In this document: positions 46,773-55,710 of the stretch, in pieces | How positions within the stretch are numbered: position 1 is the first letter of the stretch | Layout of the letters: each line of letters opens with the position of its first letter | Assembly: GCA_000332255.1 (NCBI GenBank) | Contig: KB235926.1 | Location: 1,119,733 to 1,183,732, forward strand | DNA from: a cyanobacterium PCC 7702 | GTDB taxonomy: Bacteria; Cyanobacteriota; Cyanobacteriia; Cyanobacteriales; Nostocaceae | Length of the DNA stretch: 64,000 bases | Reading direction: 5' to 3' | The notes under the pieces: generated by a model | What the model was told of the DNA's origin: nothing | What the model saw: the letters and a program-made list of their open reading frames with translations, nothing else | Database searches by the model: none | Translations under genes and position numbers: made by a program

Positions 46773-49576
46773 ATGATGCAGATACCGACAGCAACTTATC
46801 GAATCCAGTTTACCCCAAAATTTGGTTTTGCCCACGCTGGTGCGATCGCTTCTTACCTAGCACAACTGGGAATTTCTCATATCTACGCCTCTCCCATTCT
46901 CACCGCCAGAAAAGGTAGTACCCACGGCTATGATACCGTCAACTGCAACGAAATCAACCCAGAACTAGGAGGAAGAGAACAATTTGAAGAATTAATCCAA
47001 CAACTCAACCAACTGCGCATCGGATGGATACAAGACATCGTACCCAACCACATGGCTTTTGACAGTCAAAACCAAATGCTTGTAGACGTTCTAGAAAATG
47101 GTTTTGACTCCCAATATCGAGACTTCTTTGACATTACCTGGAACCATCACTACCCAGAAAATCGAGGTAAAGTCCTAGCACCTTTTTTAGGAAAATTTTG
47201 TGGAGATTGCTTAGAAAGCGGCGAACTGCAACTCCAATACGACGAAAGTGGCTTAACCATTAACTATTACTCGCTTAAATTTCCCATCCGCATCGAATCT
47301 TACTATCAAGTTTTAACCTACGACCTGGGACGTCTGCGGGAAAAATTAGGTAGAGACCACCCAGATTTCATGAAACTTCTCAGCGTTCTTTACATGTTGA
47401 AGTACACTCCGTCTGGAGAAGAAGGTAGAGAACGCTACGACCAAATCGCAATTATCAAAAGAATGTTGTGGGAACTGTGGAATGATAGTCCCCATGTCAG
47501 AAAATTTATTGAAGAAAATATCCGCATCTTTAACGGAGAACCAGGACAACCTGAAAGCTTTAATTTATTAGAAAGCTTGCTTTCCGAACAATTTTTCCGC
47601 CTTTCTTACTGGAAAGTAGGAAACGAAGAACTTAATTACAGACGCTTCTTTACCGTCAATGAACTAATTTGTCTTCGCATAGAAGAAGAGAAAGTTTTCG
47701 ATCAAACCCATTCTTTAATTTTGGCATTAGTTAAAGAGGAAAAATTTAACGGCTTAAGAATCGACCACATAGACGGACTGTACGATCCGGCCAAATATCT
47801 TCTTCTTTTGCGAGAACATGCTCCCGACGTTTATTTGGTAGTCGAAAAAATCTTAGAACCTAAAGAAGAATTACCCATCACCTGGCCAATTCAAGGAACA
47901 ACAGGATACGACTTTCTCAACCAAGTAAACGGAATTTTTTGTCTGCAATCTAGCGAACAAGAATTTAATGACATTTACCATCGCTTTATTGGCAAACAAG
48001 TTTCCTGCGAAGATCTAATTGACCAGAAAAAACGACTGATTATTAATAAAGACTTGGCAGGAGATATCGATAATTTAGCCCACCTGCTCAAACAAATTTC
48101 CGTACGCTATCGCTACGCCAGCGATTTCACCATGTACGGTCTCAAAGCCGCTTTAGTAGAAATTTTAGCCGTTTTCCCCGTTTACCGCACCTACATCAGC
48201 AGTCTGGGAGCTAGCAAAGCAGATAAGGAATACATTCAGCAGGTCCTAGACCGCGCCAAACAAAATATCCCCAACTTCCTCAACGAGCTGAATTTTATCG
48301 AAAAGTTTCTTCATTTAGATTTTGATAACTCCCTAAAGGAAGAAGACAAAGAACAATGGTTGCATTTTGTTATGCGGTTGCAGCAAATGACCGGACCGCT
48401 AATGGCAAAAGGTGTGGAAGACACTGTTATGTATGTGTATAATAGGTTGCTTTGTTTAAATGAAGTCGGTTCTCATCCCGGTAACTTTGGCATTTCTTTA
48501 GAAGAGTTCCATACCTTCAATCAAAATCGCTTTGCATCGTGGCCGCACGCTATGAAAACACTACTTCTACTCATGACACAAAACGAGGAGAAGATGTTAG
48601 GGCCAGACTGAATGTTCTTTCAGAAATTCCCGAGGAGTGGGAGAAAAATTTGCAACAGTGGCGAGAAATCAATGCAGCGCAAAAAGTGTCCGTTGACGGA
48701 CGAGATGTACCGACAGCAAACGACGAGTACTTTTTCTATCAAACGCTAATAGGTTCTTTTCCTTTTCGAGATGAAGAGTATCCCCAATTTGTAGAGCGGA
48801 TGCAACAGTATATTATTAAAGCTATTCGCGAAGCAAAAGTCCATACCGCGTGGCTCAAACCCGATAGCGATTACGAAAATGCCTTTACTGAATTTGCCCA
48901 ATGTGTACTCAAAAATGACACAGACAATCCATTTTTAGAAGCTTTCCGTCCCTTACAACGGAAAGTCCAGTTCTATGGCGTTTTTAATTCTCTTTCTCAG
49001 ACACTGCTAAAGTTCACCGCACCTGGAGTTCCCGATACTTACCAAGGAACAGAACTTTGGGATTTAAGTTTAGTAGATCCAGATAATCGGCGTCCGGTAG
49101 ACTACCAAATTCGGCAAGAGTATCTGCAAGATATTAAAACTCAAATCGAGACCGATTTGCCAAGTTTGCTTGCCCAACTGCAGCAAAACCCAGAAGATGG
49201 ACGAATTAAGCTGTTTTTGATTTATCAGCTTTTGCAAGCACGCAACCAACACCTGGATTTATTCCAACGGGGAGTATACTCGAAACTAACTGTTGCTGGT
49301 AGCTTAAAAAGTCATATCGTGGGATTTACCAGAGAGTTGGGAGATAAGAAAATTATGGCGATCGCTCCCCGCTTTTTCACCTCTTTAATCAAAGAAGGAG
49401 AATATCCCCTCGGTGAAAAAGTTTGGCAAGAAACCCGTATTGTTCCCCCTGCTGGTTCTGGTGCAGTTTGGCAAGATGCGATCGCCGGACAACAAGTACA
49501 AGGTGAAGATACCCTTTGGGTACGGGATATTTTGCAACAATTTCCAGTAGCATTGTTGATTAATCAACCAAATTAA
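46773..49576 (+). pseudogene. treY: Malto-oligosyltrehalose synthase, frameshifted
   Basis: TreY converts the reducing end of malto-oligosaccharides to a trehalosyl unit. The first frame (MQIPTATYRIQFTPKFGFAHA, QDIVPNHMAFDSQN, LRIDHIDGLYDP) runs to a TGA ending at 48611. Family-like sequence continues from about 48559 in another frame (STHDTKRGEDVRARLNVLSEIPEEW) to 49576. The break lies in ATG-AAAA-CACTACT (A run 48555-48558): adding one A restores a continuous WPHAM-K-N-TTSTHDTKRGED reading. Together the halves have normal family length. The ATG at 46773 or 46776 is preferred over TTG 46746 because the conserved sequence starts there. Real mutation, phase variation at a weak A run, or a sequencing error all remain possible. 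Confidence 0.9.
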
Positions 49577-49746
49577 CTGTGCAAAATATTTCTCCAAAAT
49601 ATCTTTTGCTAACTTACAAGCTCATTGCTGTGCAGTGGAGAGCACCAGCAATGGAAGCTGCGGAAGCTTTATCTATCCTGAGTTTGATTTATCTAAAAAT
49701 CTATTTTCTCACCATAGAAATGATGGCTTGGTGTTAGTAAAAATGA

Positions 49747-49781
49747 GGTTGCTGTAGCTAGCTGCAAAGGCAACCGTTTTT
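49747..49781 (+). terminator. Possible Rho-independent terminator after treY
   Basis: GGTTGC (49747-49752) pairs with GCAACC (49770-49775), followed by G and five Ts. The loop is 17 bases and may fold further. It lies 170 bases beyond the treY stop and before the ChaB-like gene. Confidence 0.45.
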
Positions 49782-49816
49782 GTCGTTGGCATCTTTTCCT
49801 TGAGATTTCGCCCGTT

Positions 49817-50020
49817 ATGCCTTATCAAACTATTGACGATCTACCGGATTCAGTAAAAACACACCTTCCCAAACACGCTCAAGAAATTTTTCTCGCTGCT
49901 TTTAATAATGCCAAAAAAGAATATGGTTCGGAAGAAACTCCTTTTCGCGTTGCTTGCAGCGCCGTCAAGCGAGATTATGAAAAAGGCGAGGACGGAAAAT
50001 GGCATAAAAAATCAAAGTAA
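49817..50020 (+). CDS. ChaB-like protein
   Basis: 67-residue protein matching the ChaB family: LPDSVKTHLPKHAQEIFLAAFNNAKKEYG, then FRVACSAVKRDYEKGEDGKWHKK. In enterobacteria ChaB was linked to the ChaA cation antiporter, but the role of the family is unclear. No ChaA-like gene is nearby. It probably has its own promoter in the 240 bases after treY. Confidence 0.9.
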   Translation: MPYQTIDDLPDSVKTHLPKHAQEIFLAAFNNAKKEYGSEETPFRVACSAVKRDYEKGEDGKWHKKSK

Positions 50021-50066
50021 AAAGAAGCTAGAATACAGCTATTACAGTCACAGCTTTTTTCCAAAC

Positions 50067-50088
50067 AAAAAAAGCCTGCTGTGCAGGC
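50067..50088 (-). terminator. Rho-independent terminator of the 50-residue gene
   Basis: Perfect stem GCCTGC/GCAGGC with a three-base loop (50074-50088). On the - strand it is followed by seven Ts (50067-50073). It lies 40 bases past the stop of the small - strand gene. Confidence 0.75.
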
Positions 50089-50127
50089 GAATTAAAACAC
50101 AACAGAAATAAGAAAAAAAATTTTTAT

Positions 50128-50280
50128 CTAGCTGAAATATTTCATCTCTTCTTCTAATTGGCGAATTAGCTTTTCGTCGCCTCTGGTTCTGGCAACTTCT
50201 AAACGATGCTGCAAACTTCTTTGGATATTCTCTCTGTGAATTTGTCGTGCTCTTTGTGCAGCTTCTAATCTAGTTGTCAT
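50128..50280 (-). CDS. Small 50-residue basic/acidic helical protein, unknown function
   Basis: Short gene on the - strand, ATG at 50278-50280 and TAG at 50128-50130. The protein starts MTTRLEAAQRARQIHREN and ends LIRQLEEEMKYFS. It is highly charged, lacks Gly and Pro apart from one Gly, and should be largely alpha-helical. A ribosome binding site AGAGG lies about 9 bases before the ATG, and a terminator follows, so this is a complete transcription unit. I believe similar short proteins occur in other cyanobacteria but cannot name a family. It is convergent with the ChaB-like gene and divergent from the DUF62 gene. Confidence 0.75.
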   Translation of the reverse strand: MTTRLEAAQRARQIHRENIQRSLQHRLEVARTRGDEKLIRQLEEEMKYFS

Positions 50281-50409
50281 AAGCATTACCTCTTTATAAT
50301 CTTGGCATTTTTGTCTTGCAATCCTAACATATCAAATTTTTCGTTATATATGCTACAGAAAAAATAAACTTAATCATATAATCATCTTCGAGCATGAGTT
50401 GAAAATCAA

Positions 50410-51207
50410 ATGGAGCGACAACCACTTTTGACTTTGCTCAGCGACTTTGGCGCTCGCGACGTGTATGTGGGGATAATGAAAGGAGTTATTGCCCAGATCA
50501 ACCCCAAGCTGGTGATGGTAGACTTAACCCACGAGATCCCACCACAAGATATCGCAGCAGCAAGATTTTGTTTGATGGATGCCTATGCTTATTTTCCGGT
50601 GGGAACGGTGCACCTGGCAGTGGTAGATCCAGGTGTGGGAGGAAAAAGAAGAGCGATCGCCATCGAATTCGACAATGGATTTTTAGTAGGACCGGATAAT
50701 GGTATCTTCAGCGGAGTATTGAGTCAAACTCCCGCCATCACAGCAGTAGAACTAACAAACCGTCAATATTGGCGCACTCCTCAACCCAGCAGTACTTTTC
50801 ACGGTAGAGATATTTTTGCACCGGTTGCAGCGCATATTGCTAGTGGTGTCCCCCTCCAGCAACTAGGACAAGAAATTGACCCCAAAACTTTAATTGAGCT
50901 AGAAATAGGCAAAATTTCTTTCCAAAGCAACAGTATTACAGGTTCCATTCAATACATAGATCGCTTTGGCAACCTTGTGACCAACATTCCTGGAAGTTAC
51001 GTGCAAAACAAAAGTTGGAACGTCCGCATAGGCGAACAAATCATTAACGGACGCAACACTTATGGAGACGTTGCAACCAAACAGGCGATCGCCCTTGTGG
51101 GTAGTCACGGTTGGGTAGAAATAGCCATTAATAGCGGTAATGCTCAAGCTCAGTTGCAGGTGAATTTGGGAGATACCGTACAAGTTTGCTACACAGATGT
51201 TAGCTAG
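50410..51207 (+). CDS. SAM hydroxide adenosyltransferase (DUF62 family)
   Basis: 265-residue member of the SAM-dependent chlorinase/fluorinase-like family. The start LLTLLSDFGARDVYVGIMKGVI, DLTHEIPPQD, HLAVVDPGVGG and GPDNGIFS are typical. Most members cleave S-adenosylmethionine with water to adenosine and methionine. The C-terminal half (GSIQYIDRFGNLVTNI) is intact. Its last 8 bases overlap the end of the convergent oxidase gene. Confidence 0.93.
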   Translation: MERQPLLTLLSDFGARDVYVGIMKGVIAQINPKLVMVDLTHEIPPQDIAAARFCLMDAYAYFPVGTVHLAVVDPGVGGKRRAIAIEFDNGFLVGPDNGIFSGVLSQTPAITAVELTNRQYWRTPQPSSTFHGRDIFAPVAAHIASGVPLQQLGQEIDPKTLIELEIGKISFQSNSITGSIQYIDRFGNLVTNIPGSYVQNKSWNVRIGEQIINGRNTYGDVATKQAIALVGSHGWVEIAINSGNAQAQLQVNLGDTVQVCYTDVS

Positions 51208-52564
51208 GAGCAAAATTCTTTAACGCTTTGCTTTTGCCAGGATTCATCAAACCGTAGGGATCGACCATTTCCTTGAATTTTAACTGTTCTGGATCTATAA
51301 GTTTTCGACCACCGTCTTCAATAATGTAAGTGTGGGGATTGGCAATAAAAACACCTTGTTCTTCATGAGCGCGGATAATTTCCTGGAGGCGTTCTTCACA
51401 ACTGTAGCGTAGGAGTTGTAACGCCGCAGGTACAGCTGTACCGTTAACCCGGATAAATTCCAAATGCATCATCACCTCCTCCCCGTAAAGGCGATACATG
51501 CGCTCCACGAGTTCAAGGCTTTTATCAGCAGGGAAAATACTTTGCAGGTACGTGATGGAGGTATCAACCGCACGAGCGTGTAAAGTGGTATGATTCCAAG
51601 TAAATTCTAATAAATTTACGCTTTTGCCACTTTCCTGGGCGTGTTTTTGATAGGTAATCTGACCATTGTATTGTCGCACCAAGCCAGGCAACAGTTCCAA
51701 ACTATTTTCTGCAATCATTAATAAAGCAGCATGAGTATTGCGGGGAATATATGATTGCAAAGGATGGAAATATTGAGGGATGGGAGATGCAAAAACACCA
51801 ATTTCTTTTTTGATCATGCCATCAGCATCCGCAAGAGCTTGTCCGAATTTTGCCGCCGCCATAAATTCTGGGAAGGTAACAATTACCTCTACCCACGCAT
51901 AAGCTGGTGCGAGGGGAATTTCCACTTCGGTGATGATACCATTAATCCCCCAAGCGTGGTTAACCTTCTGCACATCATCGCCGCGCAGTTCCAGCGTGCG
52001 TGGTTCGTCTTCTAAGGTGACAACTTGCAGTCCGAGGAGATTCCCGCGATCGCCTAACAACCCGTATTGTATTGACCCTATTCCTCCACTACCACCAGCT
52101 ACAAATCCTGCTATTGTTGCTGTACGGTAGGTAGAAGGTACCATCCGCATTTCCCAACCAACTTCCCGTGCTTTTTTATCCAATGCTGCCAATCTTACTC
52201 CTGCTTGCACTCGCGCTGCTGCAGACCTGACCCAGTGAATTTTATCCATCTTTGTCATATCTACGATCGCACCACCGCACAGCGGTACGCATTGTCCGTA
52301 ATTTCCCGTTCCCGCACCCCGAACCGTAAGGGGAATGCGGTACTGGACGCAAGCTTTGGCAATTTTCAATACCTCCTGTTCGCTAGCAGGACGCAGGGCG
52401 ACATCCGCGACTTTTCCAGTTAATTTTGGAACCAGAACCGGGCTAAAGCTGTGGTAATCTTGAGATAACTTTACTAATTGATTCGGATCGGTAATAATTT
52501 CAATTTCTGAGAGAGCATCAATAAAAGCCTGGAGGTTGAATGATTTACCGGCTGTTGCTGTCAT
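51200..52564 (-). CDS. FAD-binding oxidoreductase (FAD_binding_4, GlcD-like)
   Basis: 454-residue flavoprotein. The FAD-binding half shows IPLTVRGAGTGNYGQCVPLCGG, then AGVRLAALD and GGSGGIGSIQYGLLGD; the C-terminal half ends with DPYGLMNPGK as in D-lactate/glycolate-type oxidases. It is shorter and more divergent than the GlcD encoded at 55711-57219, so its hydroxy-acid substrate is open. Tail-to-tail with the DUF62 gene (8-base overlap); downstream of, and possibly cotranscribed with, the ABC transporter genes (86-base gap). Confidence 0.87.
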   Translation of the reverse strand: MTATAGKSFNLQAFIDALSEIEIITDPNQLVKLSQDYHSFSPVLVPKLTGKVADVALRPASEQEVLKIAKACVQYRIPLTVRGAGTGNYGQCVPLCGGAIVDMTKMDKIHWVRSAAARVQAGVRLAALDKKAREVGWEMRMVPSTYRTATIAGFVAGGSGGIGSIQYGLLGDRGNLLGLQVVTLEDEPRTLELRGDDVQKVNHAWGINGIITEVEIPLAPAYAWVEVIVTFPEFMAAAKFGQALADADGMIKKEIGVFASPIPQYFHPLQSYIPRNTHAALLMIAENSLELLPGLVRQYNGQITYQKHAQESGKSVNLLEFTWNHTTLHARAVDTSITYLQSIFPADKSLELVERMYRLYGEEVMMHLEFIRVNGTAVPAALQLLRYSCEERLQEIIRAHEEQGVFIANPHTYIIEDGGRKLIDPEQLKFKEMVDPYGLMNPGKSKALKNFAPS

Positions 52565-52650
52565 GGTTTTTGATAGTTCAGGTCTTTGGAAATTAAATTT
52601 GGGTAGCAGTAATTATCTTGTCTGACAAGGCGGCAGTTTGCAAACTGTGA

Positions 52651-53502
52651 TTACCAGTGTTTTGTCAATAGAGGTAAAAGACGGCGTTGGCGAGAACTTT
52701 GAAATCTTTTGGCAAGCAAAACACAGGCAAATAAAATTGTTGACAGCAGTACCACGCTTGCTCCGGAAGCTATATCTAAGTAATAGCTCAAGTAAATACC
52801 CGCGAATGCGATCGCAGTTCCCAAAATACCAGAAATAATTACGATCTGACCAAAGCGATCGCTGAGCAATCTAGCTATAGAAGCAGGAATCACCACTGCA
52901 GAGATAATCAAAGTTACCCCCAATACTTTTAGAGTTGCTACTAATAAGGTTGCCAGCATTAAAGCAAACAAAGTATCCATTGCTATCACAGGTACTCCGT
53001 GAACCTGCGCAACTTCCCGGTCAAAACACCAGAAAAGTAGAGGACGATAAAAAATAAATATCAAACTTAAAAGCACTACGGTTACTACCACAACCACCCA
53101 AAAATCGCTGGGTGAAACGCCCAATACATTACCGAACAAAGCAGCTTCAAAGTTTTGGCTAAAGCGACGGTAAGTACTAATTACTGCTACCCCCAAAGCA
53201 AAACTAGCCGTCGTGACAATACCGATGGCCGCATCAGAATAAATTTTTCGTCCCGTCAAATACTGGATTAACAAAGCTGCTGCAAAACCCCAAACCCCAG
53301 AGCCGATGTAAAAATTTAAACCCAGCACGTAGCTAAGGACAGCTCCCCCTAAAATAGCATGGGACAGACCGTGGGCAATATAGCTCATACGACGAGTAGT
53401 AATATAAACTCCCATAACGCCACACAACAATCCTGCCATCATTCCCACTAAAACGGCACGAGTAAAAAATTCGTAGCGAAACGGTGCGACAATAAAATCC
53501 AT
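52651..53502 (-). CDS. Zn/Mn-type ABC transporter permease (ABC-3 family)
   Basis: 283-residue integral membrane protein of the ABC-3 permease family with about seven to nine helices. MSYIAHGLSHAILGGAVLSYVLG and VTLIISAVVIPASIARLLSDR are typical of ZnuB/MntB/TroC proteins. It is the last gene of a three-gene operon (binding protein, ATPase, permease), 6 bases after the ATPase gene. It imports a divalent metal through the inner membrane. Confidence 0.93.
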   Translation of the reverse strand: MDFIVAPFRYEFFTRAVLVGMMAGLLCGVMGVYITTRRMSYIAHGLSHAILGGAVLSYVLGLNFYIGSGVWGFAAALLIQYLTGRKIYSDAAIGIVTTASFALGVAVISTYRRFSQNFEAALFGNVLGVSPSDFWVVVVVTVVLLSLIFIFYRPLLFWCFDREVAQVHGVPVIAMDTLFALMLATLLVATLKVLGVTLIISAVVIPASIARLLSDRFGQIVIISGILGTAIAFAGIYLSYYLDIASGASVVLLSTILFACVLLAKRFQSSRQRRLLPLLTKHW

Positions 53503-53508
53503 AACTCG

Positions 53509-54345
53509 TCAACTGCTAGCTTTGTGATTAGAATTCTTTAATATTTGAGGCAAGTTATTATGCATTTGGTGGCGCAGGGAAGTATCGCCACTGGCAATTA
53601 AAATGCGGTCTTGGTATTGGAAAACAACCATTTCTCCACCAAATGTTTTTTCCAAGTTTGCAGAAGTAAAAACATCAATAGGTTGACCTTGAGCGACCAA
53701 ACCATGGTTAAAACATATAACCCAAGGAAGATGACTCGCTACGGAATTAAGGTCGTGGGTAGAAAGCAAAATTGTCAAACCTTGCTGGTTCAGATCGGCT
53801 AAAAGATGTAACAATTCGTGCTGGACGTGCAAGTCAGAACTGCTTGTGGGTTCGTCTAAAAGTACCAGTTCTGGTTCTCCAGCTAAAGCACGGGCGATGA
53901 AAACTCGTTGTTGTTGTCCACCAGATAGCTCACCAATGGGTTTGTGAGCAATATCAGCTACCCCAACCCGTTCCAAAAAATCCAGGGCAATTCTGCGATC
54001 GCTTGGCAACGGCCAGGGAAAGAATTTCTGTTTTTGGTAACGCCCCATCATCACCACTTCCATTGCTGTGACTGGAAAAGTCCAATCCACTGTTTCCACT
54101 TGGGGTACGTAACCTACCTTTGGTGGTGCAACTTTTGGCTTGAGTCGCTTTCCTCGGAACCAAATTTCCCCAGCCCAAGGAGCAACCAAGCCTAAAATAG
54201 CCTTGATTAAAGTAGTTTTACCACAACCAGAAGGCCCGACCAAACCAGAAAGTTGACCCGGATAAAGCTTTAAATTCACCCCCGCAAACACTAGCTGCTC
54301 TTGATAGCCGCAAGTAAGGTTTCTCAGCTCGAGTATCGGTTCCAT
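53509..54345 (-). CDS. Zn/Mn-type ABC transporter ATP-binding protein
   Basis: 278-residue ATPase. Walker A is GPSGCGKTTL, the Q-loop region is VGYVPQVETVDWTFPVTAMEVVMMGRY (TroB/MntA style), the ABC signature is LSGGQQQR and Walker B is LVLLDEPTSS, followed by the switch His in LSTHDLN. The binding-protein gene lies 17 bases upstream and the permease gene 6 bases downstream. Confidence 0.95.
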   Translation of the reverse strand: MEPILELRNLTCGYQEQLVFAGVNLKLYPGQLSGLVGPSGCGKTTLIKAILGLVAPWAGEIWFRGKRLKPKVAPPKVGYVPQVETVDWTFPVTAMEVVMMGRYQKQKFFPWPLPSDRRIALDFLERVGVADIAHKPIGELSGGQQQRVFIARALAGEPELVLLDEPTSSSDLHVQHELLHLLADLNQQGLTILLSTHDLNSVASHLPWVICFNHGLVAQGQPIDVFTSANLEKTFGGEMVVFQYQDRILIASGDTSLRHQMHNNLPQILKNSNHKASS

Positions 54346-54362
54346 GAAATCGGGCGCCCCTG

Positions 54363-55436
54363 CTACTTTGTTTTCGTAGTTGCGGCGGTTGCTGTTGGTC
54401 CCACAACATTAGCAGTGTTGAGACTGTCAACCAACTTGGGATTACCCCCCAAACCAGAAGCAATAATCCGCAGATTGTTTGCCATCATGCCAATGTATGT
54501 GTGCTCGGGATTGGTATTTTCCATGGCATTAGCCGATCCCTGACCGGGTAACTCATCATCTGCGGTATTAGCTGTTTTCACCTTGGCTTCGCGAGCAATT
54601 TGTTCTTCTACCTTACTGGGGTATACTTCCGAGCCAAAAATCGCCGGAACGCCTGTTTTGCGAATTTGATCGATGAGTTTTGCCACATCTTGGGCTGAAG
54701 GTTCCTTGAAATCTGAAGGTTGGATGGCACCAATCACCTCAAAACCATATTCCCGCGCCCAATATGCCCAGGAGTCGTGGTACGTTAAAAGTTTGCGGTT
54801 TTGAGGAGGAATACTCTTGACGACTTCCCGTGTTACCCGATCTAAATCGTCCAGGCGTTTTTCGTAGTTTTTCAAATTTGTCGCATAGTAATCCTTACCT
54901 GCAGGATCTAAAGCTGTTAGTTGTTGAGCTGCCAGTCTCGCATAAACTTTAGCGTACTTGGGATTTACCCACAAGTGCGGGTTAGGGTCTCCCTTTTCTT
55001 TGGGAAAGCTAAAGTCGAACAACCACTGGTCTTGTGAAATCGTGTGGCTGCCAAGTTCGTAAATTTTAGCTTCTTTTGATTTGGAAGCTTTTGCCAATTT
55101 TGCCGTTGGCGTTTCCAAATGCAAGCCGTTGAGAATAATCAAGTCAGCTTTGGACAGCACATCGGCGTCGCTCGGACGCGGTTCGAAAGTATGAGAGTCG
55201 GTACCTTCAGGAATAATACCTTTAACTTCTGCGCGAGCGCCCGCTATATTACTAACAATGTTGGTTAGTGGAGCTACCGTTGTTACAACTAAGGGTTTTT
55301 TTTGAGTTTTATTTTGTACGGTTTTGACAGCAGCGGCACTTTCGGAAGGACTGGGAGATACTGCTGTGTTCTGGGTCGTACTGCAAGCTACCAGCGTGAA
55401 GTTCAGTACCAATAGCAATGCAGAAGTCTTTTTCAT
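54363..55436 (-). CDS. Metal ABC transporter substrate-binding lipoprotein (ZnuA/TroA type)
   Basis: 357-residue lipoprotein: signal peptide LLLVLNFTLVACS with lipobox Cys near residue 18, then a low-complexity spacer and the TroA-type fold. Probable metal ligands are the His in TDSHTFEP, NPHLWVNP and YHDSWAYW, plus an acidic residue in TADDELPG. Three His and one acid resembles ZnuA/TroA more than the Mn-type PsaA, which has Glu at the third place, so zinc is slightly favoured. There is no His-rich loop. It is first gene of the operon. Confidence 0.9.
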   Translation of the reverse strand: MKKTSALLLVLNFTLVACSTTQNTAVSPSPSESAAAVKTVQNKTQKKPLVVTTVAPLTNIVSNIAGARAEVKGIIPEGTDSHTFEPRPSDADVLSKADLIILNGLHLETPTAKLAKASKSKEAKIYELGSHTISQDQWLFDFSFPKEKGDPNPHLWVNPKYAKVYARLAAQQLTALDPAGKDYYATNLKNYEKRLDDLDRVTREVVKSIPPQNRKLLTYHDSWAYWAREYGFEVIGAIQPSDFKEPSAQDVAKLIDQIRKTGVPAIFGSEVYPSKVEEQIAREAKVKTANTADDELPGQGSANAMENTNPEHTYIGMMANNLRIIASGLGGNPKLVDSLNTANVVGPTATAATTKTK

Positions 55437-55506
55437 TTCCAGATCGCAAATAAAAAAATTTTATAGCTACTTCCTTTTGAGTAAATCAACTTATTTTTTC
55501 GCCGGC

Positions 55507-55529
55507 AATGCCCTATCGGGGCATTTTTT
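55507..55529 (+). terminator. Strong hairpin plus T run, + strand, upstream of the metal transporter operon
   Basis: AATGCCC (55507-55513) pairs with GGGCATT (55519-55525) around a five-base loop, followed by a run of Ts. Orientation is + although both neighbouring genes are on the - strand, so it would stop a transcript antisense to the transporter operon or a short unannotated + strand RNA. The rest of the 274-base gap shows nothing recognisable. Confidence 0.6.
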
Positions 55530-55710
55530 AACAAGTTTTATCTTTTTTTAAAAAAAATCTGCTTGGAGTGTGAGGTGTCTCCAAAATCAAATTTATAAAT
55601 TTCTTCTTTGGATAGATGTTTTTGCCAGAATTCAAATCTAGACTCAGGTTTTGATAGGGATTTTTACCCATGCTTTTTGATTGACGCTCAACAGCGCATA
55701 CTTCCACAGA

